Source: Candidatus Kaiserbacteria bacterium (lineage in GTDB: Bacteria > Patescibacteriota > Minisyncoccia > Phycocordibacterales > Phycocordibacteraceae). From it: a DNA stretch of 54,033 bases. Both the position numbers and the translations under genes were made by a program. Every line of letters begins with the position of its first letter. Position 1 is the stretch's first letter. Positions 1-8,460 of this stretch are shown here, in pieces. The stretch lies in the NCBI GenBank assembly GCA_016217905.1, contig JACRFL010000006.1:1-54033 (forward strand), read 5' to 3'. The notes beneath the pieces are model-generated. The model searched no databases and was not told the DNA's origin. It was given only the letters and a program-made list of their open reading frames with translations.

Positions 1-147
1 AAAGACGATGTGGTAGTGGGCATCGTATGCGCAGTGGTTGGAATGGACGATGCCCATGCAGGAAGCATACCTGAAAACCGAACGTTTTCAGACTTTCGGC
101 TGCGGAACCCGCCCCAAGGGGCGGGGTATGGCTTCGCTAATAAACTC
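1..147 (-). mobile_element. Left part of an IS200/IS605-like element, cut by the window edge; tnpA N-terminus at 1..57
   Basis: Minus strand from 57 reads MGIVHSNHCAYDAHYHIVF, the N-terminal pattern of Y1 transposases. Upstream are two perfect hairpins, 71-91 (ctgaaaac-cgaac-gttttcag) and 108-125 (cccgcccc-aa-ggggcggg). Right boundary approximate. Confidence 0.6.
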
Positions 148-272
148 GTATGCCGTGGAACAGATGTCTGAACGCCGGTGAGGAGATTGCGATAGATAGA
201 ATGTTTCGCTCCTTCTCGCAGGAGAACGCATCCATTACGTAAAAGGTGTGCGGCGAGTTTAGCACGCTTCAT
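148..272 (-). pseudogene. hicA: HicA-like mRNA interferase toxin, 3' end truncated
   Basis: From ATG at 272: MKRAKLAAHLLRNGCVLLREGAKHSIYRNLLTGVQTSVPRHT, a HicA pattern; then runs into the IS-like hairpins. Start overlaps the hicB stop (ATGA, 269-272). Confidence 0.65.
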
Positions 273-520
273 GCAACCGAATGTACCGGGAATGAAATCG
301 CCGAACGTTCGACATCTCCCACAACATCCTTGAAGGACATAATACGATTTGTTTCAAGCATTAGCTCAAGAGCATCTTTAAGATTTATTTTCGCCGCGGC
401 TTTCGTTTTACCTTCGGAGATAACATTTGGCATTTCCTCAATCCATGCTGTGTACCCACCGCGTACTTTCTGAAAAACCGCGGTAAAGGTGTTCACTTTT
501 TGTGACTTCTTCGTGTTCAT
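269..520 (-). CDS. hicB: HicB family antitoxin
   Basis: 83 aa from ATG 520: MNTKKSQKVNTFTAVFQKVRGGYTAWIEEMPNVISEGKTKAAAKINLKDALELMLETNR; coupled to hicA. Confidence 0.75.
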   Translation of the reverse strand: MNTKKSQKVNTFTAVFQKVRGGYTAWIEEMPNVISEGKTKAAAKINLKDALELMLETNRIMSFKDVVGDVERSAISFPVHSVA

Positions 521-530
521 GCCGTTGATT

Positions 531-1403
531 TTACGCGCTATTGGCAGCAGCGTCAATAAAGGCATCGAGGTCGCCTTCGAGGACCTTTTCCGGGTTGGAG
601 GATTCGTAGTCGGTACGGTGATCTTTGACCATTTTGTAGGGATGGAGGACATAGGAGCGGATCTGGCTCCCCCACTCATTCGCCGTCGTTGCCGCAATCG
701 AGCGGTCTTTTGTTACTGCCTCGCGTTCTGCCTCTTCCTTAGCAAATATTTTCGCTTTCAGGAGTTCGAGCGCCTTCTCGCGGTTCGCCAGCTGGCTGCG
801 CTCGCTTGAAATATGCACCGAAAGGTTGGTCGGCTTGTGGAGGATACGCACCGCGGTCTCGCGTTTGTTCACATTCTGTCCGCCCGCGCCTCCGGCGCGG
901 GCGAATTGTATCTCGAGATCGTCCGGTTTAAGCTCCACTTTGTCGGTCGGAACAAGCGTGGGCAACACTTCCACAAGCGCGAAGCTGGTCTGCCGCTTCG
1001 CGCTAGCGTTAAAGGGCGACTGACGCACGAGGCGATGCACACCCGCTTCGTGTTTAAGGCGGCCATACGCTCCGTTTCCGGCAATCTCAAGCGTCACATT
1101 GCGGTACCCGCCGTGGTCGTTTTCATTTGCATGCAGCTCGCGCACTCCCCAGCCCCTTTTCGCCGCGTACCCCTCGTACATGCGGCGGAGCATGCGCGCG
1201 AAGTCTTCGGCATCGTCGCCGCCCGCGCCCGCAAGTATCGCGAGTGTTGCATTGCCGGAATCGTGCGGGTCGCCTCCCCCGCCCTCTTTGAGCGACTGGT
1301 ACTCGCGCACGGTGCGTTGCGCAGCATTCACGTCAGCCCAAAAGTCGGGCGATGCCATCATCGCTTCGAGTTCTTGTAATCGCCGTTCCCCTTTCTCGTC
1401 CAT
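531..1403 (-). CDS. prfB: Peptide chain release factor 2 (short N-terminal domain)
   Basis: GGAGGQNVNKRETAVRI (GGQ) and HRLVRQSPFNASAKRQTSF (SPF) motifs; 290 aa. Confidence 0.93.
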   Translation of the reverse strand: MDEKGERRLQELEAMMASPDFWADVNAAQRTVREYQSLKEGGGGDPHDSGNATLAILAGAGGDDAEDFARMLRRMYEGYAAKRGWGVRELHANENDHGGYRNVTLEIAGNGAYGRLKHEAGVHRLVRQSPFNASAKRQTSFALVEVLPTLVPTDKVELKPDDLEIQFARAGGAGGQNVNKRETAVRILHKPTNLSVHISSERSQLANREKALELLKAKIFAKEEAEREAVTKDRSIAATTANEWGSQIRSYVLHPYKMVKDHRTDYESSNPEKVLEGDLDAFIDAAANSA

Positions 1404-1429
1404 AAAACGAGTATAGCAAGATATTTTTG

Positions 1430-1502
1430 AGCCGCCTCTCAGATTTGAACTGAGGACCTACCCCTTACGAAGGGGTTGCTCTACCAACTGAGCTAAGGCG
1501 GC
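1430..1502 (-). tRNA. tRNA-Thr(CGT)
   Basis: Cloverleaf GCCGCCT..AGGCGGC; anticodon loop TTCGTAA in an ACCCC/GGGGT stem; CCA not encoded. Confidence 0.92.
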
Positions 1503-1586
1503 ACCTCTTCCTTCTATCATGGAAACGCCGTCGGGAAAAGAAGAAGAGGCAGCCCGCGGGCCGCCTCTTTTGAAGAACTTGCTAAC

Positions 1587-2684
1587 TCACTTGATGGCCT
1601 CGAGCTTTTTGCCGTCGCCTTCAGAAGGCGGCATTGTGCTTTTCACCATCTCGGCGAAAAACGCTGCGAATTCCGCACTGCCAAAGGGCGTACCCACCGC
1701 CGGATTTTTCGGCTTCCCGAGAATCCAGTAGGTGGCGCCGATGCGGCCGTCCGGATGCGTCGATGCTTCCGTCTTAGAGAACGCTGCGGCCAGGCCGACC
1801 ACAGCTCCCAGCGCGGGATTGCTACTGCCGATGATGCCGGCTGCGGCGCCCCCGAGAGAAAAGCCATTTCCTATCGCGGCGGTGCCGAGCGCCGTCCCGA
1901 TCGACTGCTCCGGCGACACCACGTAGATCTCGGAATACCCGTCCAGATTTCTGAAAACGTACTTCACCACGTCGTCGCGGACGACGTTGATATCGACCTT
2001 GCTTTCAGAACCTTTCTTGGCGGTCACCATTGCGGTGCCGATGCAGACGTAGTTACCGGCTGAGGACGGAAAGCGCGGCAGCACTTTCTTGAGCGATTCG
2101 CCGGTGCGCTTCGCCTTGTAGTCCGGAAGGGACGCGAAGACGATACTCGTGTTCCCGGAGAACCCGCCGCTCGCGTCGGTGAACGACTCGTCGCTTCCGG
2201 TGTACTCCGGCTCACACTTCCTCTCGAAGTACAGGCTCGCGGCGACGCCGTTGATGTTGGCAGGGTTCGAGAGCGGGCCGAAGCTGAACACTTGCGGTGC
2301 AGCAACAGCGACGCCAGGCATTGCCGGCAATGCAACAGGGATCTTTGTTGATTCACTGTTGATCGTCAAGCTCGTCTGCTGACTCGGCGTTACCGTCGTC
2401 GTCACAGGTCCGGTTGCCGCTGACGACGGACCGGTAACTGACGTTGCACCGGAAGTGGACGGGCCCACGGTTGCCGTCGCGCTGGAAGGCCCGGTTACCG
2501 CCGATGCTCCGGAGTTTAGGTTCGCATTGAGCTGGTTCCCGTTTGCCGCCGCTCCCGCGGTAGCATTCGATCCCGCGGACGCATCCGCGTTCGCCGTATT
2601 GTCGGCGGAAGCAGGTTCGATCATTGCAAGCAGCACAGCAACGGCTGCCGCCTTTACTGCGACGTTTGTACGGTTTGTGCGCAT
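1587..2684 (-). CDS. Secreted hypothetical protein with Ala/Ser/Thr/Gly-rich low-complexity N-terminal region
   Basis: 365 aa; signal peptide; VTGPSSATATVGPSTSGATSVTGPSSAATGP repeats; SD GGAG upstream of ATG. Confidence 0.75.
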   Translation of the reverse strand: MRTNRTNVAVKAAAVAVLLAMIEPASADNTANADASAGSNATAGAAANGNQLNANLNSGASAVTGPSSATATVGPSTSGATSVTGPSSAATGPVTTTVTPSQQTSLTINSESTKIPVALPAMPGVAVAAPQVFSFGPLSNPANINGVAASLYFERKCEPEYTGSDESFTDASGGFSGNTSIVFASLPDYKAKRTGESLKKVLPRFPSSAGNYVCIGTAMVTAKKGSESKVDINVVRDDVVKYVFRNLDGYSEIYVVSPEQSIGTALGTAAIGNGFSLGGAAAGIIGSSNPALGAVVGLAAAFSKTEASTHPDGRIGATYWILGKPKNPAVGTPFGSAEFAAFFAEMVKSTMPPSEGDGKKLEAIK

Positions 2685-2767
2685 TCACTTCTCCTTCAAT
2701 TCAATTTGATGAAAAACCGGGACAGGGAATTGCTCCCCTGTCCCGGAGAATGGTCTTCCGCCGCGGC

Positions 2768-3163
2768 TTACCAGTGCCAGCTGGTTGCCGACACCATGCC
2801 GAATGTGCTGGTGGACGACGAGACGTTGCCGTAGGAGGCGCTGCTTGCCCCCGCCGAGACGCTCGACGCCGACAGCGTGAAGTACGGGCTTTGCGAAGCG
2901 AACCCGCCCCCTGCGATACTTGCAGAGATTACCCCAGATCCGTAGCCGGCAGTGGATCCCTGGACATCTCCAAAGGCCGCCAGATTTGCGCCGCGTGCAA
3001 CCGCGACCTGCTGGACGGACCCGAAGAGACTTGCGGAGCCGCTCCCGGCGAACGCGGAGCTGCCCGCAACCGAGACGTTCCCCCACACACTGTCGGCAAA
3101 TGCCGGAGTAGCGCCGAGGGATGCCGTGACGATGATGGCCGCAAGGGCTAAGAAACGTTTCAT
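2768..3163 (-). CDS. Small secreted Ser/Gly/Ala-rich protein
   Basis: 131 aa from ATG 3163: MKRFLALAAIIVTASLGATPAFADSVWGNVSVAG...SWHW; signal peptide; SD GGAAAGGAAC. Confidence 0.75.
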   Translation of the reverse strand: MKRFLALAAIIVTASLGATPAFADSVWGNVSVAGSSAFAGSGSASLFGSVQQVAVARGANLAAFGDVQGSTAGYGSGVISASIAGGGFASQSPYFTLSASSVSAGASSASYGNVSSSTSTFGMVSATSWHW

Positions 3164-3332
3164 GATGTTCCTTTCCAATCCAAGTTTAACTACACCATTT
3201 CCTTGCGATACTGACAAGGACCATAGAACGGGGCTTTGGGACTTTCCCATCGGCCTCGTATCCAGTCGGAAGACTACAGAATCACTGTATATTTGTCAAA
3301 TTCGTGTTGTATACTGTCGTTACCTTTGATTC

Positions 3333-3408
3333 TGGAGCCGAGAGTCGGGATTGAACCGACGACCTGCGCCTTACCATGGCGCTGCTCTACCAACTGAGCT
3401 ATCTCGGC
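3333..3408 (-). tRNA. tRNA-Thr(GGT)
   Basis: GCCGAGA..TCTCGGC-T-CCA; anticodon loop ATGGTAA in a GCGCC/GGCGC stem; CCA encoded. Confidence 0.93.
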
Positions 3409-3574
3409 GAGCGAGGGTGCGTGGAAATGCATGTCCCCATGCATTTCCACGCCGCCCGAGCGAGCCGAAAGAAAAGCGTGCAAGCAACGCTTATCGCGGC
3501 GAACTCTTATTTCTCGCACCAAGCCATACTAGCTGAGTTCCCAAACATTTTCAATTTTCGTATATACTGTCCCC

Positions 3575-3928
3575 ATGGAAGGACTCTCCCATTACGCGAA
3601 AGAAGAACGCCCCTGGGGCAATTTCGAGCGCTTCACGCTGAACGAAAAAACGACGGTGAAGATCGTTACGGTCAATGCTAGAGAATCCATTAGCCTACAG
3701 ACGCACGAGTATCGCGACGAATTCTGGCGTGTCATCAAGGGTACGGGCGTCATTCGCATCGGCGAGAAGGACAACGACGCCCATGAAGGTGACGCCTTCT
3801 TCAGTCCGCGCGAGAGCGAGCACCGCGTCACGGGCGGCCTCGAGGGACTCGTCTTTCTCGAGATAGCCTTCGGCGACTTCGACGAAAGCGATATCAAGCG
3901 CCTCGAAGACCGCTACGGTCGGGCGTAA
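3575..3928 (+). CDS. Cupin protein, mannose-6-phosphate isomerase type II C-terminal-like
   Basis: 117 aa; PWGNFERF...SLQTHEYRDEFWRVIKGTGVIRIGEKD; TATACT 6 nt before ATG. Confidence 0.85.
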   Translation: MEGLSHYAKEERPWGNFERFTLNEKTTVKIVTVNARESISLQTHEYRDEFWRVIKGTGVIRIGEKDNDAHEGDAFFSPRESEHRVTGGLEGLVFLEIAFGDFDESDIKRLEDRYGRA

Positions 3929-3929
3929 A
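3907..3929 (+). repeat. 23-bp direct repeat copy 1 (3' end of cupin gene)
   Basis: agaccgctacggtcgggcgtaaa, identical to 6039-6061; contains dyad GACCG-CTA-CGGTC. Confidence 0.93.
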
Positions 3930-4001
3930 GTCAAAAACTAATGTATGGTAGTCTTTAGTCAAAGGTGTTCTTTGACAATCTAAAATAGAAAGGAGATAAA
4001 C

Positions 4002-4430
4002 ATGGCGGATCAAAACACAACTCAACATTCTCTCAAAAAAGACAAGTATGTGAATACCCGCGGTGGTAATTCGCATTTTCTTGATCTTTTTTGCAGTAAG
4101 TGCAATCAATATTTTGCCCTCTATCAAAAAAACGGGCATGGTAGATTGCTCCGAATGTATCTCGATCGAATCTTTGCGCCGCAGGAGCTCGCGCTTTTGC
4201 AGTCAAAGATGAGCAACAAAACTGAAATGCCAAACTTGAAGTGCCCGAAGTGTAATGTACTCATTGGTACGCCAATGGTTTATGAGGCGGAGAGAAGGCT
4301 GGCGTTTCGGCTCATTCACGGCTCGTTTGTGAAAAAGAAAAGCGACGGAGTTTATCCGCCTTCGCACCAAAACCAATCCCATGAAAAAGGAGGAAATAAT
4401 GATTACGAAAAAATTAACTTTCGGCAATAA
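4002..4430 (+). CDS. Zinc-ribbon-like hypothetical protein
   Basis: 142 aa with CSKC...CPKC pairs; SD gaaaggagataaac. Confidence 0.65.
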   Translation: MADQNTTQHSLKKDKYVNTRGGNSHFLDLFCSKCNQYFALYQKNGHGRLLRMYLDRIFAPQELALLQSKMSNKTEMPNLKCPKCNVLIGTPMVYEAERRLAFRLIHGSFVKKKSDGVYPPSHQNQSHEKGGNNDYEKINFRQ

Positions 4431-5091
4431 AGTCCTTAAGTTCTACAAGACCCTTGCATTACCACATATTCCTTTGAAAGGGATAGAGGTTATCCAACCA
4501 TACCAGAATCAGGAAGTACGAGGATATATGGAAAAATTTTTCAACAAATTTTTCCGAGACACAAGAAAGCGTATTTTTGTACTTGGCATTAACCCGGGAC
4601 GATTTGGTTCCGGCACTACAGGCATCCCGTTTACCGACCCTGTTGCGCTTGAAAGCGCATGTGATATTGGCAATAAGTTGGTAAAACGCCGAGAAATCTC
4701 ATCTGAATTCATATACCAGTTTATTAAACACTGGGGTGGCCCTCGTGTCTTTTATCGCGATTTTTTTCTTACTGCGGTATCACCGATTGGCTTTGTGCAA
4801 GGTGGAGTAAATTGTAATTATTATAGTCATCCCACATTACTCAAAGCGGTAAGACCGTTTATCGTCGATACACTCACTGCGCAGTTTGCTTTTGGTGCTC
4901 GAAAAAATAAGGTCATCGTGCTTGGTAGTGGTAAAAACCAAAAAGTATTCAATGACTTAAATCTAGAATACGGCTGGTTCAAAGAGGTGTATGTTCTGGA
5001 ACACCCGCGATTCATCATGCAGTACCGCAGACGGGAGATGCAAGACTACCTTAATAAATACCAAGATATTTTTTCTCGTGCTCTCTTGTGA
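4399..5091 (+). CDS. SMUG2-like uracil-DNA glycosylase family protein
   Basis: VLGINPGRFGSGTTGIPFTDP, NYYSHP, LEHPRFIMQYRRREM; SD aaggagg before ATG 4399. Confidence 0.75.
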   Translation: MITKKLTFGNKVLKFYKTLALPHIPLKGIEVIQPYQNQEVRGYMEKFFNKFFRDTRKRIFVLGINPGRFGSGTTGIPFTDPVALESACDIGNKLVKRREISSEFIYQFIKHWGGPRVFYRDFFLTAVSPIGFVQGGVNCNYYSHPTLLKAVRPFIVDTLTAQFAFGARKNKVIVLGSGKNQKVFNDLNLEYGWFKEVYVLEHPRFIMQYRRREMQDYLNKYQDIFSRALL

Positions 5092-5170
5092 AAAAACTTG
5101 GTAATATTTGTCTTACATGATACACTCCACGCTGGTACATTAGTTCATCAACAACAGAAAGGAGAACGAG

Positions 5171-5983
5171 ATGCAAGAACAGGCTATCATCGAAACTCAA
5201 TTGGAGTTTTACAGAAAGGGTGGTGCGGGTTGCTTGTTCGCCGCCCACGCGGCAAGAGATCCTTCCAAATACGAGTGGAGACTCTCGGTCAGCAATGTCG
5301 ATAAAGTTCGAATCGAGGAGTTGATACAGTCGGCTATTTCTCTAGCCGGTGTGTCCACGCAGAGCATCATCTTTCCGTCAGTTATGGAGCAGGAGGATTT
5401 GAAAAATTTGCTCTTGACCTTGAAAGAAACGTCGTCCGTGTCCCTTGAACAGGAGGAAGAATTTGAGGGTGCGGTGTGTCTTGGCTACCGGGTCAATGTT
5501 GGCGACTTGAAATCGTGGATGACAGGGTTCGGGAGCTTTGATTTTTTCCCTAAGACGCGTCAAGCGGTTTTTGCGGAAATCGTATTTCGCACAAAACCGA
5601 GGCCTGACTATAACTGGGCAATGAAAGAAACGCCGCCTGGAATTATTCATCTCGCTGATATGGACATGAAAGGGATGAGAGAAAATCAGTTTAAGGCTCT
5701 CTGGTACGGCTCTTTCGACAACACCGAGAACATACTTGGACACAAACCGGACTTGAGAAGCGCAGCAAAAACAACCTTCGCTGTTCCACTAGAGTTATGG
5801 AAAGGATAACGGGGCGCGGACGGAAGCCGCTTGCGAAGCGCGCGTGAAGAGTTGGAAGCATACGAATCTTCTCGATATATCGGAATTTGTAATTTCGAGA
5901 TTGTCGCGGAAGAAAACCAGGTACCGAAAATCGCTCATGCGATCTACGCCAATTATCTCCGGCTCTTTCGTCAACAACCATAA
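5171..5983 (+). CDS. Hypothetical protein; in-frame TAA at 5807-5809, same frame open to 5983
   Basis: 212 aa to TAA; the next 57 codons are stop-free and protein-like (SRLRSAREELEAYESSRYIGICNFEIVAEENQVPKIAHAIYANYLRLFRQQP); SD aaaggag. Confidence 0.55.
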
Positions 5984-6035
5984 CCTCGCAGTTTCATTTC
6001 AGAGATTTCTGAATGGACTGCGAGGTTTTCTTTTT
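5983..6035 (+). terminator. Rho-independent terminator closing the cassette
   Basis: aacctcgcagt....actgcgaggtt stem followed by a T-rich tract. Confidence 0.75.
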
Positions 6036-6038
6036 TGT

Positions 6039-6061
6039 AGACCGCTACGGTCGGGCGTAAA
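6039..6061 (+). repeat. 23-bp direct repeat copy 2
   Basis: Identical to 3907-3929. Confidence 0.93.
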
Positions 6062-6098
6062 ACACAAAACACGCCTTCTCGGCGCGTTTTGTTGAATG

Positions 6099-6172
6099 CG
6101 CGAGGGACGGGACTTGAACCCGCAACCTTCCGCGTGACAGGCGGATGCTCTAACCAGTTGAGCTACCCCCGC
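6099..6172 (-). tRNA. tRNA-Asp(GTC)
   Basis: GCGGGGG..CCCTCGC-G; anticodon loop CTGTCAC in a TCCGC/GCGGA stem. Confidence 0.92.
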
Positions 6173-6295
6173 AAGCGAGGAACAAAGAGCAAACTAGTTC
6201 GCTCTTTTTCCGAGCGCCGCGGAGGAAAGCCTGAAAGGCTTACCACTGCAACGCATTCAGTCATCCTACCAAAAGCTCCAGAAAATGTCTCGTTG

Positions 6296-6367
6296 TGCCG
6301 GCGGGTGGAGTCGCGCCACCGTCTAGGGTTTATGAGTCCCTCGTTCTAACTCTTGAACTACACCGGC
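6296..6367 (-). tRNA. tRNA-Met(CAT), unusual D- and T-loops
   Basis: GCCGGTG TA GTTC AAGAGTTA GAAC G AGGGA CTCATAA ACCCT AGAC GGTGG CGCGACT CCACC CGCCGGC A. Confidence 0.75.
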
Positions 6368-6406
6368 AATAGAGAAACACTACCAAATGCGCTTCATCAA
6401 GACAAT

Positions 6407-8200
6407 TTAATCCTCCCGCAGGAATCCTCCTGCCTGGATCTCCCAGAATTTCTTATAGAGATTGCTTTCGTGCGCCAAGAGCTCCTTGTGCGTCCCCGAG
6501 AGGGCGACCGTACCCTTCTCCATCACGATGAGGCGGTCCATATGCATCACGGTGGAGAGCCGGTGCGCGATGGCGATGACCGTCTTCCCCTTCATCAGCC
6601 GTAGGAGCGCGTCCTGAATGAGCCGCTCGCTTTCGGAGTCGAGACTCGAGGTCGCCTCGTCGAGCACAAGGATGGGGGCGTCTTTAAGGATGGCGCGCGC
6701 AATGGCGACTCTCTGGCGTTCGCCGCCCGAGAGCTTCACGCCGCGCTCGCCGACGAGCGTGTTGAATCCGTCGGGATAGCGCGCGATGAATTCCTGACAG
6801 TGCGCCTGTCTTGCGGACTCAATGACCTCCTCGTCCGTTGCCTCCGGCCGGCCGTAGCGGATATTGTCCAGAAGCGAGCGGTGGAAGAGAAGCGGCTCCT
6901 GCGGAACGAGGGCGATAGCCCGCCGCAGGCTCTCCTGCGTCACCCGCGAGATATCCTGGCCGTCGATGCGAATCAATCCGCCGCTCACCTCGTAGAGACG
7001 CAGAAGAAGCTTGGCGATGGTCGACTTGCCCGCGCCCGAGGAGCCGACGAGCGCCACCTTCTCGCGCGGGGCGATTGCGAGATTGAAATCTTTGAGTACT
7101 TCCTGGCTGTCGTGGTACTCGAAGCGCACGCGGTCGAAATCGATCGCCCCCTCACGCACGGAAAGCGGTTTTGCCCCGGGCATATTCTGTATCCCGTGCG
7201 GCAGTTCCATGATATCGAGCATCTCGGTCGCATCGGCGAAGGCGTCATAGAGCTGGCGCATATTCTGCCCGATGTTCCAGATGCGGTTGAAGAGACCGAG
7301 AACATATACCTGGATGAGCACGAAGTCGCCAATCGTTATGAGTCCGCGCTGCCAGAGCAGCACGGCGCCGGCGAGAAGCGCGGACTCGATACCGACCGCG
7401 AGGAGCCCCTGGATGCCGTAGATCCACAGGTCGGCGTCCCACACGCGTCGCATCGCCAAGTACCAGCGATGCACCGTCTCCGCGAAGCGCGCGTTCTCGT
7501 AGCGCATTGCGGCAAAGGAAGTGATGGTCGAATGATTCGTCATCGCGTCGGAGAGGAAGCCGGTCACCTTACTGTCTTTCTCGGTGCGCGCGGCGCGCAA
7601 CGGCTGGCGCCGGCGCATCATCCTGAACTGTAGATAGACGAAGACGATCGTCCACGCGAGGAGCCCCGTGCCGAGCGTGAGGCTCTTGAGCGAGAGCACG
7701 CCGACGATGCCGATCGCGAATATGAACGCGGGAAAGAAATTGAAGAGGATGCTGTCGAACACCTGCTCGAAGGAGCGCGCGTAGCGTGTCACGCGCCGGG
7801 TCAGCGTGCCGGTGAAGTTCGAAATGAAAAATTCGTGCGCGTGCCCGAGAAGATAGCCGAAGGCCGCGCGATAGAGATCCACCATCACCCTCGACTCAAG
7901 CCTGTTCACGGCCCAGAGGCGCAGCCGCTGGCCAAGCCAGCTAACGAGATTGGTCGCGGTGAAAAAGATGAGGGCAACGAAGGCCGCGCGCGTGACCTCC
8001 CGCGTCGGCGTGTTTCCCGAGAGTACGTTGATAAATTGTCGTAAATATAATGGCGCGACGACGCCCGCCGCCTCGATAACTATAGCGGCAACGACGGCAA
8101 AGACGAGAGACCACGGATACGCGGAGGCCGCCTTGCTGTAGGCGTGGAGCACGGGCCACACTCGCGCGAGCTTTTTCTTCTCGGGAGGCGTCATAAACAA
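6407..8200 (-). CDS. ABC exporter, fused permease/ATPase
   Basis: Walker A GSSGAGKST, signature LSGGERQRVAIAR. Start may be ATG 8194. Confidence 0.92.
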   Translation of the reverse strand: MFMTPPEKKKLARVWPVLHAYSKAASAYPWSLVFAVVAAIVIEAAGVVAPLYLRQFINVLSGNTPTREVTRAAFVALIFFTATNLVSWLGQRLRLWAVNRLESRVMVDLYRAAFGYLLGHAHEFFISNFTGTLTRRVTRYARSFEQVFDSILFNFFPAFIFAIGIVGVLSLKSLTLGTGLLAWTIVFVYLQFRMMRRRQPLRAARTEKDSKVTGFLSDAMTNHSTITSFAAMRYENARFAETVHRWYLAMRRVWDADLWIYGIQGLLAVGIESALLAGAVLLWQRGLITIGDFVLIQVYVLGLFNRIWNIGQNMRQLYDAFADATEMLDIMELPHGIQNMPGAKPLSVREGAIDFDRVRFEYHDSQEVLKDFNLAIAPREKVALVGSSGAGKSTIAKLLLRLYEVSGGLIRIDGQDISRVTQESLRRAIALVPQEPLLFHRSLLDNIRYGRPEATDEEVIESARQAHCQEFIARYPDGFNTLVGERGVKLSGGERQRVAIARAILKDAPILVLDEATSSLDSESERLIQDALLRLMKGKTVIAIAHRLSTVMHMDRLIVMEKGTVALSGTHKELLAHESNLYKKFWEIQAGGFLRED

Positions 8201-8460
8201 TCATCTTATCACTCCTCTTCTGCGCGCGCTTCACTCCCGTTCCTGCAATTCGCACATGTTCTACAAACGTCGAGCCCTTCCCTTCTCCCTCGCTATAGGC
8301 AGCGAGCGAGACGCAGATGTTCTGTGTTCGTGCATGCTTCAATCAGGGGATAACGATACCTGATAAAACTAACTCTCACGTCTTCTTGTAGCAGTTTTAG
8401 AAGAAATTTTATCCGGTCGCAAGAATTAAACCTCGTTAAGAGTTTCAAACGGCATGTATT

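Noticed and set aside
5981-6032. Integron attC-like site at the cassette end
   Set aside because: Long imperfect hairpin but no RYYYAAC/GTTRRRY boxes; stem plus T tract fits a terminator.
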